Source: Gammaproteobacteria bacterium
Lineage (GTDB): Bacteria; Pseudomonadota; Gammaproteobacteria; Ga0077536
Assembly: GCA_016191285.1 (NCBI GenBank)
Contig: JACPPA010000009.1
Span: forward strand, 1 to 64,000
Direction of reading: 5' to 3'
DNA length: 64,000 bases
A model generated the notes under the pieces. That model did not search any database. It was not told where the DNA came from and saw nothing but the letters and a program-made list of their open reading frames with translations. Position 1 is the first letter of the stretch. The number at the start of each line of letters is the position of its first letter. The position numbers and the translations under genes are program-made. Below, one piece after another: positions 8,500 through 17,322 of this stretch.

Positions 8500-9674
8500 C
8501 AGCGCGCTCCCCTTATCAATTCGACGATTTGATCCATGAACACCGGGCCGGTGAACGCCACCCAGGTCAGCACCAAATCCTGATGACTTTGGCCGGCCCG
8601 CGCGGCATAACATCCGGTACTGAGCGCGAGAACCGCGCACTTCCACGCATTCAGTACTTCGTAATAGTGCAGCACATCCGGGTCGATTTTATTGCCCGTG
8701 GCCGCGGTGTATCGCGCCAGATACTCGTCCCGCGGGAGCAGGCTACAGACCAACGGTTCACCGTGTTCATCGCGCCGTAGAAAAAGCTTCTGCAGGGACC
8801 ACGCCAGATCGTCGTGAAAATCGCCGATATGCGCCAACTCCCAGTCGAGAATCGCGCTTATACGTCCACTCGGTTCTTCAAACATAAAATTACCGACGCG
8901 GTAATCGCCGTGGACCAGTACCGGCTTCATACAGACCGGCGCGTTTTCGCGCAGCCAACGTTCGGCCAGCGTGATAACCGGTAGAGATTCGACCAGATCT
9001 TGCGCCCACACGCGCGCCCACCAGTTGACTTGTCGCAACGCGGCCTGCGTCGTGCCAGGCGCGGGTGGATCGAAATCGGGCAGATGCGCCGCGCGCCAAT
9101 CGAACAGATGGAGCCGCGCGAGGTTGCCAACAAACTGCGGCGCGAGTATCGACGCCCACTTGCCGAATTGGATCCCGACCCCCGAGACGCCTTGGATCGC
9201 CGCGTCAGTCGGCTTGGTGACTCCCGCGACAAACGCCGTGATCAGACCCGGCTGACCCAAGTGAATGCCGTCGGCATCCACAAAACGCACCGGCGGCACG
9301 GTCACGGTGCCGGCCACCGCCATCAAAATTTGCGCCTCGCGACCACGACACGTTTCGACTATTCCCATGGTGGGATCCATGCGCAACACAAGACGCTCCG
9401 GCGCGGCGCTCCCGTCGTGCACGAGCGTGAAGGCGAACTGCTCTTTCGAAGCGCCACCGGTCATCCGTGCGAGGTTAGTAATTTGCACCCCACCAAAGCC
9501 TTCGGCGGCAAAAAGTCTATGTAACTGCCGGATGACTTCCGCATTCGTCCGCGCGGTGTAAGGTCCGCGTTCGGCACGGACGCGCATTTTACGGTCGAAT
9601 ACATAAGCGACTCGCGATTCGATGTCGTCGCGATCCCAGCGCGCGACAGGCGAGGACGGTGAGGGCTTGGTCAT
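8499..9674 (-). CDS. APH-fold phosphotransferase, ACAD10/11-like (paralogue A)
   Basis: A 391-residue kinase-fold protein. Visible motifs are a nucleotide-binding region MTGGASKEQFAF, the Brenner-type catalytic loop HGDYRVGNFMF (about residues 260-270), and the metal-binding ILDWELAHIGD. ACAD10/11-type phosphotransferases and bacterial LvaA phosphorylate hydroxyacyl-CoA; this protein belongs to that broad group rather than to antibiotic-resistance enzymes, judging by FVAGVTKPT and the metabolic context. It ends in a TGATG overlap with its small partner. A divergent paralogue pair lies across a shared promoter region, with a lipocalin-like gene between. The substrate is unknown. Confidence 0.82.
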   Translation of the reverse strand: MTKPSPSSPVARWDRDDIESRVAYVFDRKMRVRAERGPYTARTNAEVIRQLHRLFAAEGFGGVQITNLARMTGGASKEQFAFTLVHDGSAAPERLVLRMDPTMGIVETCRGREAQILMAVAGTVTVPPVRFVDADGIHLGQPGLITAFVAGVTKPTDAAIQGVSGVGIQFGKWASILAPQFVGNLARLHLFDWRAAHLPDFDPPAPGTTQAALRQVNWWARVWAQDLVESLPVITLAERWLRENAPVCMKPVLVHGDYRVGNFMFEEPSGRISAILDWELAHIGDFHDDLAWSLQKLFLRRDEHGEPLVCSLLPRDEYLARYTAATGNKIDPDVLHYYEVLNAWKCAVLALSTGCYAARAGQSHQDLVLTWVAFTGPVFMDQIVELIRGAR

Positions 9675-9800
9675 CGATCACGATGCTCCGTGGGATTGGA
9701 ATTATTCGCTCGCCGGATCCGCGATAAGGCCTCCCGTAAGCTAGCACAAAGCCCGTCGTGGCGGCGATACTTACCACTCGCCATTCATTAGGAGCGCGCG
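9675..9800. promoter_or_regulatory. divergent promoter region
   Basis: These 126 bases separate the starts of two divergent transcription units, the phosphotransferase pair on the minus strand and the 9801-12694 unit on the plus strand. AGGAGCGCGCG precedes the ATG at 9801 and gives a good ribosome-binding site. I cannot name clear -35/-10 boxes or an operator. Confidence 0.45.
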
Positions 9801-10928
9801 ATGATTACCACTTTAGACGACTATCCGATTCACCAGACTTCATTGCCGCTGGCGATTGTCGGCACTTCCGATCGCAATTTTTACGATCGCTTTTGGTTTA
9901 ACGGCTTCGTTGGCGACGGTTCGCTCTACTTCAGCGTGGCCATGGGCTTCTATCCTAACCGACGCGTGATGGATGGGGGCTTTAGCGTGCTGGTGGATGG
10001 GTGTCAGTATTCGCTGCATATCAGCGGCGAACTGCCATTGGATCGGGCACTGACCAAGCTCGGTCCGCTGTTGATTGAAACGATTATTCCGATGCGGCGC
10101 CATCGGGTGCGGGTGAACGATCCGGAACGCGGATTCGAAGCGGATCTCACCTTCGAGGCGGGAACCGGCACGCACGAAGAAGAACGTCAAATTCTCACCG
10201 ACGGCGTGCAGACCTCGATGGATGTGACGCGGTTAGATCAATTCGGCGCATGGTCGGGCTGGATCGTGGTCAAGGGTAAACGTATTGAAGTCGATCCCCG
10301 CGTGACCAACGGCACGCGCGATCGCTCGTGGGGTGTGCGTCCGTGTGGCGAATCCAGCGGTCGACCGCATCGCTGGGCAGCGCAAATGTATTTCGGTTGG
10401 TCGCAGACTTTTTGGGATGATTTTGTCTTGCACGGCGTGTTCTTTGTCGACGCCAAGGGCGACATCTTATTCGGCTCCGGCGCCACCATTCCGCGAGTTC
10501 CTAAAAGTGACGAACCCGTGTTCGCGCGCGATACCGGTGAAATCGCCGCCACGCCGAGCGCCTATAAATTTGACTATATCCCGGGGACGCGCCGGATCCG
10601 CCAAGCGATGACGCGCTATCGACGATTGGATGGACAAATGTTCGAAATAGAGTACGAACCGATCGTCGCGTTTCAAATGGCCGGTCTCGGGTACTTCCAC
10701 CGCGACTGGGGTCACGGTTATTGGAAAGGCAGTTACGCAATCGATGACGAGACCTGGAAGCTGGACGAGCTCGATATCACCCAACCCCACCTATTCCACG
10801 TTCAACAGGTGTGCAAAGTCACGCTGAATGGCAAGCAGAAATCCTGCGGAATACTCGAACATGCAGCGTATGGACCGCATGCGCCGAGCGGGTTCAAGGC
10901 GTTGCACGACTTGTACCAGCCGGCGTGA
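9801..10928 (+). CDS. lipocalin-like (AttH/CrtC-type) protein of unknown function
   Basis: A 375-residue soluble protein without signal peptide. It is rich in beta-strand sequence with many Trp and Tyr residues (YDRFWFNGFVGDGSLYFSV near the start; RWAAQMYFGWSQTFWDDF mid-protein). The pattern suggests the two-domain lipocalin-like fold of hydroxyneurosporene-synthase/AttH-type proteins or related DUFs, but I cannot assign a family with confidence. It starts the plus-strand unit, followed 34 bases later by a phosphotransferase and its small partner. It may bind a hydrophobic substrate shared with these kinases; this is inference from position only. Confidence 0.7.
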   Translation: MITTLDDYPIHQTSLPLAIVGTSDRNFYDRFWFNGFVGDGSLYFSVAMGFYPNRRVMDGGFSVLVDGCQYSLHISGELPLDRALTKLGPLLIETIIPMRRHRVRVNDPERGFEADLTFEAGTGTHEEERQILTDGVQTSMDVTRLDQFGAWSGWIVVKGKRIEVDPRVTNGTRDRSWGVRPCGESSGRPHRWAAQMYFGWSQTFWDDFVLHGVFFVDAKGDILFGSGATIPRVPKSDEPVFARDTGEIAATPSAYKFDYIPGTRRIRQAMTRYRRLDGQMFEIEYEPIVAFQMAGLGYFHRDWGHGYWKGSYAIDDETWKLDELDITQPHLFHVQQVCKVTLNGKQKSCGILEHAAYGPHAPSGFKALHDLYQPA

Positions 10929-10962
10929 TGACACGGGCAAAAACCAATTCGTCGCGACTCAC

Positions 10963-12165
10963 GTGACTTCGAGAGCAGTGGACAAAAACCAGCCCTCGGC
11001 GCCCTGGATCGCTCACTTGCGCGCGCGTTTCCCCTGCGAACCGGAAATCGATCGCGTGCTGACGCGCAAACTCGAGCGGCGAGCTGGGCCGGGTTATGCG
11101 TCGGTATCGTTGGCAACCCTGGTGGCAGGCATCGAATCATTGCTGCGCGCCGAGTTGCGCCAGCCTTTTACCATCGCGGAGGCGCGTTGGTTAGCGGGCG
11201 GCGCTTCGAAAGTGCAGATGGCGTTTGCCTTAACGTGGGCGCGGCCCGGACGGGGTCACGAGACCACCGCCATGGTCCTGCGCATGGAGCCGGCGGAATC
11301 GATCATCGAAACCAGCCGCTTGCGCGAATTTGAACTGATTAAAGCGTTCGCGGGCGTGGTGCCGGTACCGTCCGTGTATTGGGTCGACGCGTACGGCGAG
11401 CATCTACCGTATCCGGCGCTGATCTATGGCTTCGTCGCCGGCGTGACCAAGCCGACCCATGCCACCAGCATGGCAACCGGCATGGGTACCTACATGGCCC
11501 CCGAATGGCGCGCGCGGCTCGGACCGCAATTCGTCGAGTGCTTGGCGCGCATCCATACACGCGACGTGGCCAGCGCCGGCTTACACCACTTTGAATGTCC
11601 GCCCCCTGGCACTCGCGCGCTCGAATTGGCGTTGAATATGTGGGAGCGAGTCTGGGAAGAAGATGCGGACGAGGAGGTGCCTTTGCTGCGCCTGGCCGCG
11701 GTGTGGTTGCGCGAAAACATGCCGGTCTGCGCGCGGCCGGTGATTCTGCACGGCGATTATCGCACCGGTAATTTTCTATTCACGGAACACGACGCGCGAA
11801 TTACGGCGATCCTCGATTGGGAAATGGCGCGTATCGGCGATCATCACTACGACCTCGCATGGGCCGCGGCGCCGGCTTATGGCCACCCCGCCGAAGACGC
11901 GCGCACGTTGCTGGTGGGTGGCTTCATGTCCGAGCCGGAATTTTTTGATCGCTACCAGCGGATTTCCGGGCTGCAGCTAGATGCGAAAGCGCTGTACTAC
12001 CACAAGGTGTTTATCGGCTACGTGCAGGGCGTGATCTCGCTCGCGACCACTTATCGCATCGCGCGCAATGGCAAGACTCATCAGGATGTGCTGTTGACTT
12101 GGATCCTCGGGATCGGTTCGATGTTGATCGACGATCTGCGCAAACTGCTGGAGCTTGGAGCCTGA
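10963..12165 (+). CDS. APH-fold phosphotransferase, ACAD10/11-like (paralogue B)
   Basis: About 400 residues from a GTG at 10963; GTG 10978 is also possible, and an ATG at 10828 would overlap the preceding gene by about 100 bases. Motifs: LAGGASKVQMAF, FVAGVTKPT, catalytic loop HGDYRTGNFLF and metal site ILDWEMARIGDHHYDLAW. It is clearly paralogous to the 8499-9674 protein over its whole length, including the C-terminal THQDVLLTW. It is followed after one base by a small helical partner gene, mirroring the minus-strand pair. The function is probably phosphorylation of a hydroxylated acyl or alcohol substrate; the substrate is unknown. Confidence 0.82.
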   Translation: MTSRAVDKNQPSAPWIAHLRARFPCEPEIDRVLTRKLERRAGPGYASVSLATLVAGIESLLRAELRQPFTIAEARWLAGGASKVQMAFALTWARPGRGHETTAMVLRMEPAESIIETSRLREFELIKAFAGVVPVPSVYWVDAYGEHLPYPALIYGFVAGVTKPTHATSMATGMGTYMAPEWRARLGPQFVECLARIHTRDVASAGLHHFECPPPGTRALELALNMWERVWEEDADEEVPLLRLAAVWLRENMPVCARPVILHGDYRTGNFLFTEHDARITAILDWEMARIGDHHYDLAWAAAPAYGHPAEDARTLLVGGFMSEPEFFDRYQRISGLQLDAKALYYHKVFIGYVQGVISLATTYRIARNGKTHQDVLLTWILGIGSMLIDDLRKLLELGA

Positions 12166-12166
12166 C

Positions 12167-12694
12167 ATGCAACTGCGGCCGGACATCATTCTGACGAGCA
12201 CGATCAAATCGCTGAGCGACGTGGTCGCGCCGGCCGTCGATCCGCACAACAAGCTGGCGCAGGAACAAATCCAAATCGCGATTGGCCTGCTGCGTATGCT
12301 GGCGCGGCGCCTGCCGTTGGAATTTCGGTTTGATTGTGACGAACTGAAGCGGCTGCTCGGTTTCGCGGCCGATCTGCAGCGCCACGCGAACGACGCAGCG
12401 ACGTGCGCGCCGCTCGCTGACCTCGCGCTCGCCGCGAATGAAGGCGCCGAGATTTTGCGCCGCGCGCAGGCGGATCCGCGCGACGTGCAGAACGCCGTGC
12501 AACGACTGCGCGCGAGCAGCGGTACAGCGGTCGACGTGCTGTATCGTGAAGAGTCGCCGATAGCCAAAGCGGCGGTGAAGACACTGGTGCTCGCGCATGC
12601 GGCAGAGCAGTTGCTACGTGATCGCGCCTGGGTGAGCGCGCAGGGCTGGGAACCGCATCCCGAGGCTGTGCCGCCGCTTGAGGATCTTTTATGA
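12167..12694 (+). CDS. small helical partner protein of a phosphotransferase (paralogue 2)
   Basis: A 175-residue, all-helical, Ala/Leu-rich protein. The ATG at 12167 is taken as start because it lies one base after the phosphotransferase stop and gives an N-terminus (MQLRPDIILTSTIKSL) matching paralogue 1. The shared C-terminal pattern is RDRAWVSAQ...PPLEDL. There are no catalytic motifs or membrane segments. Duplication of the complete kinase and partner pair, with retained spacing, suggests the two proteins function together, perhaps as an LvaAB-like two-subunit kinase. Confidence 0.7.
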   Translation: MQLRPDIILTSTIKSLSDVVAPAVDPHNKLAQEQIQIAIGLLRMLARRLPLEFRFDCDELKRLLGFAADLQRHANDAATCAPLADLALAANEGAEILRRAQADPRDVQNAVQRLRASSGTAVDVLYREESPIAKAAVKTLVLAHAAEQLLRDRAWVSAQGWEPHPEAVPPLEDLL

Positions 12695-13021
12695 GCCTCT
12701 TTTGAATTTTGGGTGGGTGCGGTTACAAGCGTAATCGTCGCTAAAAGGTTAAATGGCTGACCGCGCTCGATGGTCTCTACTTCCCCCTCACCCCGGCCCG
12801 CTCCCGCGAGGGGAGAGGGAGCAATGCAAAAGCGCGATCCTTCCCCTCTTCCCTTGCGCGTAGGGTTAGGGCGAGGGGTTCGCGATCTTTCCCCTCTCCC
12901 CTTGCGGGAGAGGGGAAAGATTGAGGGGTTTAGGAGGGGTTTGGAGCGCGTGTCAACGCACCCGCTTGAATCTCAAAAGAGCCTTTTATGATGAGAATGT
13001 AGACTTCTGATCGAACGCAAC
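12695..13021. repeat. gene-free stretch with C/G-rich hairpin repeats
   Basis: No gene is supported in these 327 bases. At 12778-12815 and 12838-12935 there are degenerate copies of a CCCCTCTCCC...GGGAGAGGGG repeat seen widely between proteobacterial genes. The best hairpin is 12888-12918, a 13-bp perfect stem (TTTCCCCTCTCCC) around the loop CTTGC. The stretch lies between convergent genes and could act as a transcription terminator for both. Confidence 0.7.
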
Positions 13022-14041
13022 TCATCCCTCCAACAACTGTACTGCAAGCTCACCTCTGCGCGCGATGATGGTTTTATAGCCTTCGAGATCGAAGGCGCGC
13101 GAAGCGCCCATCGCACCCACTTTGTAACGCTTGTAGACGCCTTGCCGGATCGCGGCGATGCGCCAGTGGGAGAACGCGCGGTAATAGTTGATGTGGGTTA
13201 GGTCGAACCCGGTTAACGCGGCGTAGCGATTCATCAGTTCATCACGCGTGATGAAGCCACCGGCGGTGGTCGGCATGGCGTCGTCAACATCGCCCGTTGT
13301 TTCATCGGGCATGATCCACGTGTTCAGCAAGTAACCGAGATCGGCGAGCGGATCGCCCAGCGTGCACAGTTCCCAATCGAGCAATGCCTGGATCTTACCG
13401 CCGGCCACGATCATATTGCCGAGCCGATAATCGCCGTGCACGAGGCTGGCGCCGACTTGCACGGGCATGCGTTCGCTGAGCAGACGTAGCGCGTCGTCCA
13501 TGGCTGGCACTTCATCGATCTTGGTTTGTTCCCATTGCTGCGACCAACGTTTTAGCTGGCGCGCGATGTAATTCTCTTTGCGTCCGAGATCGCCCAAGCC
13601 GACCGTGTCCGGATTGAGCTTATGCAGCGCCGCTAACACGGCGGCGACCTGCAGACCGAGATCGCGACGTTCGGTGGCAGGGAGGGTGGCGGCGTGCGTG
13701 GCATCGTGTGGCACCAGTCCGGCCACGAAGCGCATCACGAAGAACGGCGCGCCGTTCACGCTGAGGTCGGTGCACAGGCCGTAGGTGGATGCCACCGGCA
13801 CTTGGCTGCCGGCCAGCGCCGAGATCACGCGAAACTCCCGCCCCATGTCGTGCGCGCTTTCCAGCACATGACCGAGTGGCGGCCGGCGTAAGACATAGCG
13901 CTTGCCAATGGCATCGTCGCAGGCGTAGGTCAAATTCGAATGACCGCCTGCGATTAGGGTGTAGTTCACCGGTGGCTTTAGCCTGCGGATATGCGCCGCC
14001 AACCACGCGGTAACTTGGGGTTCGTTGATGCCTTCGATCAT
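13022..14041 (-). CDS. phosphotransferase family protein (ACAD10/11-like)
   Basis: A 339-residue APH-fold protein. Motifs: GGHSNLTYAC near residue 30 (nucleotide-binding region), RRPPLGHVLESAHDMGREF typical of the ACAD10/11-type bacterial family, catalytic loop HGDYRLGNMIV (about 200-210), and metal site ALLDWELCTLGDPLADLGY. In other bacteria this subfamily is often beside acyl-CoA dehydrogenases and is thought to phosphorylate hydroxylated fatty acyl groups. It is shorter and less like the two paralogues at 8499-9674 and 10963-12165, and it has no small partner gene. The first ATG (14041) is used. Confidence 0.85.
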   Translation of the reverse strand: MIEGINEPQVTAWLAAHIRRLKPPVNYTLIAGGHSNLTYACDDAIGKRYVLRRPPLGHVLESAHDMGREFRVISALAGSQVPVASTYGLCTDLSVNGAPFFVMRFVAGLVPHDATHAATLPATERRDLGLQVAAVLAALHKLNPDTVGLGDLGRKENYIARQLKRWSQQWEQTKIDEVPAMDDALRLLSERMPVQVGASLVHGDYRLGNMIVAGGKIQALLDWELCTLGDPLADLGYLLNTWIMPDETTGDVDDAMPTTAGGFITRDELMNRYAALTGFDLTHINYYRAFSHWRIAAIRQGVYKRYKVGAMGASRAFDLEGYKTIIARRGELAVQLLEG

Positions 14042-14102
14042 GAGTTGCGCACGTAAGGACCTGAGGCAATCATATCGCAGGTCCTAAAACAGACAGCGCA
14101 TG

Positions 14103-14475
14103 TCACTTTCTGCTCGCTGCCGTAAGTTTTTTGTCGAGCGTGAGCAATTCACAGTGGAGCTCATTGGCGAGCCATAGGTAACAGGCGTCGTAAACAGTGA
14201 GGCCGGTCCGTTCGGCAAGCAATATAACTTCCGTATGTTCGATAGGCGAGGTGTCGATGTCGAGACGAGTCATCATTTGAAACGCCGCGATCAGTACATC
14301 GCGCTGACGGGCATGTGCGCGAAGTTTCTTTAGGCAAACGCTTGCAAGCTCAAGCGTGATCAAGGGGGGGTGCAACTAACGAGTCGCCAGCAATCTGCTC
14401 GATAATTTTTTCAGCGTCCGGTTCATTGAATAGAATGGCCGCTACCGCCGAGGCATCAACAACCTTAACGGGCAT
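14103..14475 (-). pseudogene. vapC: VapC-type PIN-domain toxin, frameshifted in a C7 tract
   Basis: The ATG at 14475 opens MPVKVVDASAVAAILFNEPD, a PIN-domain N-terminus with the first acidic residues Asp7 and Glu18. The frame runs to a seven-C tract (plus-strand G run 14364-14370), after which it hits a stop within a few codons. One C fewer would continue smoothly into PPLITLELAS and the remainder to 14103, including YDACYLWLA and LLTLDKKL with the other catalytic acids. The intact gene would be about 124 residues, normal for VapC. It overlaps vapB by 11 bases. It is a pseudogene, a phase-variable gene or a base-call error; the sequence alone cannot decide. Confidence 0.8.
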
Positions 14476-14701
14476 CGCGGTTCGCGCGGATCGCGGCGGT
14501 CGCTTCGCGGGGCGTACGCAGTCCAGTGTCGCGAACCAGCTGCAATAACTCGCGAGCGTTTATTTTGTTCGCAGGCGTTACCGCATCTTGTAATAGCACC
14601 AAGAGTTCGCCTTGCAGCGAACGATGATTGGCTTTGGCTCTCTGGCGTAGTTTTGCAGCCACCTGGTCCGGTACATTTTTAACTGAAAGATTGACGGGCA
14701 T
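14465..14701 (-). CDS. vapB: VapB/FitA-like ribbon-helix-helix antitoxin
   Basis: A 78-residue protein with an N-terminal ribbon-helix-helix domain of FitA type (LSVKNVPDQVAAKLRQRA, then RSLQGELLVLL), followed by a tail that should bind the toxin. The start at 14701 is chosen because GGAGG lies about 8 bases upstream; a longer frame to 14749 would begin with an unlikely hydrophobic extension. It overlaps the downstream vapC start (ATGCCCGTTAA). Such antitoxins normally repress their own operon. With vapC frameshifted, it may persist alone as an orphan DNA-binding protein. Confidence 0.85.
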   Translation of the reverse strand: MPVNLSVKNVPDQVAAKLRQRAKANHRSLQGELLVLLQDAVTPANKINARELLQLVRDTGLRTPREATAAIRANRDAR

Positions 14702-14996
14702 TGGCGCATCCTCCGTATAGGTTCCGGTTTGGAGCCATAATAGAACCAAGCGAATTCTCGAATCAATGTCTAATAGGTTAGTGCACGAAGACGTAAAGCG
14801 ATCCCGTCGTTAAGGATCGATTACCAGGCGCTTGCCAATATTCCGCAGCGGAGGTGCGGTTTGCACGACGCCAGATTCGTTTTATAGTCGCCGCTGCCGC
14901 GCCTGCGTCAGAATCCGGCGAGTCGCGCCAAACAGTTCCATTTCGATGCGGCGCGCCGAAACGCCGCGCGACGCTACGACTTGCGATGGGGGAGTG

Positions 14997-17300
14997 ATGA
15001 CTTCATTGACGCTTGAACTTCGTAGTTCCGAAGCGCCAACCATTAAAAGCACGCTCGCGGATTCCAGCACTTATATCCTGGATCACGGCGGCGTCATCGA
15101 GACCGAGGATCGTGTTGGCCAGCGCGCTCAGTTGCGCCTGGTCACCGCGCTCCAACAACTCTACGTCGAACCCGGCGCCGATGCGACCTTACTAGTCAAT
15201 GGCAAACCAGCCAGCGGCCGAACCGCGGTTCACCACGGTGACTGGGTAACGGTCAGCAATGTGGTCTATCAAATTAGCCTCACTCAAAGCACCGCATCGG
15301 CAACCCCAGCCGTGACCGCGGCGACTGTGCGGGTTGCCGCTGAACCGCCTCGACGAGTTGTCGCGACAGGTGGCACGCACGTGGTGATTGGCCGGCACCG
15401 AGATTGCACGCTTGCGATCGAGTCACCGCTGGTGTCGCGTGAGCATGCCCGCCTTCAAGCCGACGGCGGGCAGTGGTTCATCGAAGACTTGGGCAGCATC
15501 AACGGCACCTTTGTTAATGGGCGAAGAATTCGCGAGCGCGTCGCGCTCAATGCCGGAGATAAGGTCGGGATCGCCACTTTCCTTTATCGCTTCACTGGCG
15601 ACGGTTTGCTGGCCGATGGCGAAGAGGGGCGGGTGCGGATCGAGGCCCTGGGCGTGACCAAGACGGTGCGCGATCGGGCGAGCGGCCAGTCGCGGAAATT
15701 ACTTGACGATATCTCGCTTGTGATCGAACCGGGAGAGTTTGTCGTCATCTTCGGCGGCAGTGGCAGCGGTAAATCGACCTTGCTCGACACCCTGAACGGA
15801 CGCCGTCCCGCGAGCGCCGGCCGCATCCTGTACAACGGACTCGATTTTTACTCCGCGTTCGACATGTTTCGAGCGACCATCGGTTATGTGCCGCAGCAGG
15901 ACATCGTGCACCGGCGCATCAAAATGCGCCGCGCGCTCGACTATGCCGCACGTCTACGCTTGCCGGTGGATACCGCCGAGCATGAAATCGCCGCCTACCT
16001 CAAAGCAGTGCTAAAAAGCGTGCGGCTCGAGGAGCAGGCGGAACTATTAATCGATACGCCCGCGCCGTTGAGCGGCGGCCAGTTGAAGCGCGTCAGCTTG
16101 GCTGCCGAGTTGATCGCCAAACCTGGGGTGTTGTTTCTCGATGAAGTCACCAGCGGTCTCGATGCGGGCACTGACCGGCAAATGATGCAAACGTTCGCGG
16201 AACTCGCGGACGCGGGTAAGACCGTCGTTTGCGTGACCCATACCTTGGAAAATATCGCGGCATGTCAGTTGGTGACCTTGCTCCATCGCGGCCGACTCGC
16301 CTATTTCGGGCCGCCGGCTGAAGTCCAGGACTACTTCAAGATCAATCGGCTCTCGGATATTTACGAAGTGCTGGATACCAAGCGGCCCGAACATTGGGCG
16401 GATAAGTTCAGGGACTCGCCGTTGCGGCAACGTTACGTGTTGGATCGATTGTCGCCTGCGGCGCTTGCTGCGCCCGTGTCCGCGTCGCCGAGAGCGATCG
16501 CCACGACCGCGCGACGCAGCAGTTTTTGGCGCCAAACCAGGATCCTTACGCAACGCTATGTTGATCTCATGCTCGGCGATAAGCGCAATCTAGGCATATT
16601 ATTACTGCAAGCGCCGTTGATCGGCGCGGTGGTCGGTACCGTTTTTGACAGTGGCGGCGCGTTGCCGGCGCAGGCTGCCGCGCAGAGTCAGATCGCTTTT
16701 ATGTTGGTGCTGTCGGCAATCTGGTTTGGATGCCTCGATTCCGCGCGTGAAATAGTCAAGGAACTGCCGGTCTATCTGCGCGAGCGGGCGGTGAATCTAG
16801 GCCTTGCCCCGTACATCCTGAGCAAGCTCTTGCCGCTGGCGGCGCTGTGCCTCCTTCAATGCCTGCTGCTGCTCGGCACGGTGTCGAGCTTGGTTTCCTT
16901 GCCGGGGGATTTCATGCCGCGCTTGTTGTTGCTCACGGTTACGGCGTTTGCGGCTGCCGCCATGGGCCTGGCCATTAGCGCGTTTGTCGATACCAACGAC
17001 AAGGCCATCGCAATGGTCCCCATCTTACTTATTCCGCAAGTCGTGTTGTCCAATGCGGTCGCCAAACTCGCCGGCGCGAGTTTATGGATGGCCAAGTTTT
17101 CGATGATTTCGTTCTGGGCGTATGATGCGTTGAAATCAACACTGAGCGCCGAGGTGCGCGGCGTGCATGATGCCGTTGGCGCCGCGTTGATCCCGGTGCT
17201 TGAGCCTTATGCGAAGAGTCTTGGGGTAATCGCGCTCATGACGGTGGCGTTCTTGGTACTGGTAGGGATCGGTCTCGTGCTCAAAGACCGCAAAAATTAG
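14997..17300 (+). CDS. FHA-domain ABC transporter, ATPase and permease in one chain
   Basis: A 767-residue protein from the ATG at 14997 (GGGGGAG just upstream). Domains: a degenerate FHA-like region (about 20-95); a canonical FHA domain (about 125-195) with GRHRD, SREHARL and SINGTFVNG; an ABC ATPase with Walker A GGSGSGKST (253-261), Q-loop VPQQD, signature LSGGQ (358-362) and Walker B VLFLDEVTSGLD; then an ABC2-type membrane domain (about 520-767) with about six helices. The ABCG-like half-transporter layout implies a dimer. FHA domains bind phosphothreonine, and a Ser/Thr kinase is encoded 22 bases downstream, so kinase-controlled assembly or activity is likely. The substrate is unknown. 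Confidence 0.88.
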   Translation: MTSLTLELRSSEAPTIKSTLADSSTYILDHGGVIETEDRVGQRAQLRLVTALQQLYVEPGADATLLVNGKPASGRTAVHHGDWVTVSNVVYQISLTQSTASATPAVTAATVRVAAEPPRRVVATGGTHVVIGRHRDCTLAIESPLVSREHARLQADGGQWFIEDLGSINGTFVNGRRIRERVALNAGDKVGIATFLYRFTGDGLLADGEEGRVRIEALGVTKTVRDRASGQSRKLLDDISLVIEPGEFVVIFGGSGSGKSTLLDTLNGRRPASAGRILYNGLDFYSAFDMFRATIGYVPQQDIVHRRIKMRRALDYAARLRLPVDTAEHEIAAYLKAVLKSVRLEEQAELLIDTPAPLSGGQLKRVSLAAELIAKPGVLFLDEVTSGLDAGTDRQMMQTFAELADAGKTVVCVTHTLENIAACQLVTLLHRGRLAYFGPPAEVQDYFKINRLSDIYEVLDTKRPEHWADKFRDSPLRQRYVLDRLSPAALAAPVSASPRAIATTARRSSFWRQTRILTQRYVDLMLGDKRNLGILLLQAPLIGAVVGTVFDSGGALPAQAAAQSQIAFMLVLSAIWFGCLDSAREIVKELPVYLRERAVNLGLAPYILSKLLPLAALCLLQCLLLLGTVSSLVSLPGDFMPRLLLLTVTAFAAAAMGLAISAFVDTNDKAIAMVPILLIPQVVLSNAVAKLAGASLWMAKFSMISFWAYDALKSTLSAEVRGVHDAVGAALIPVLEPYAKSLGVIALMTVAFLVLVGIGLVLKDRKN

Positions 17301-17322
17301 CGGCCGAGGACTAATCGACACG

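Noticed and set aside
8499-12165. Aminoglycoside resistance genes, because of the APH fold
   Set aside because: Sequence motifs and tight pairing with small helical proteins fit metabolic ACAD10/11- or LvaA-like kinases better than antibiotic phosphotransferases.
12770-12991. Small plus-strand frame rich in Pro, Arg and Gly
   Set aside because: It is the translation of the CCCCTCTCCC hairpin repeats. Such frames are a known annotation artefact, and there is no ribosome-binding site.
14832-14996. 55-residue N-terminal extension of the FHA-ABC protein
   Set aside because: Arg/Cys-rich and unlike the domain that follows; the ATG at 14997 has a GGGGGAG site.
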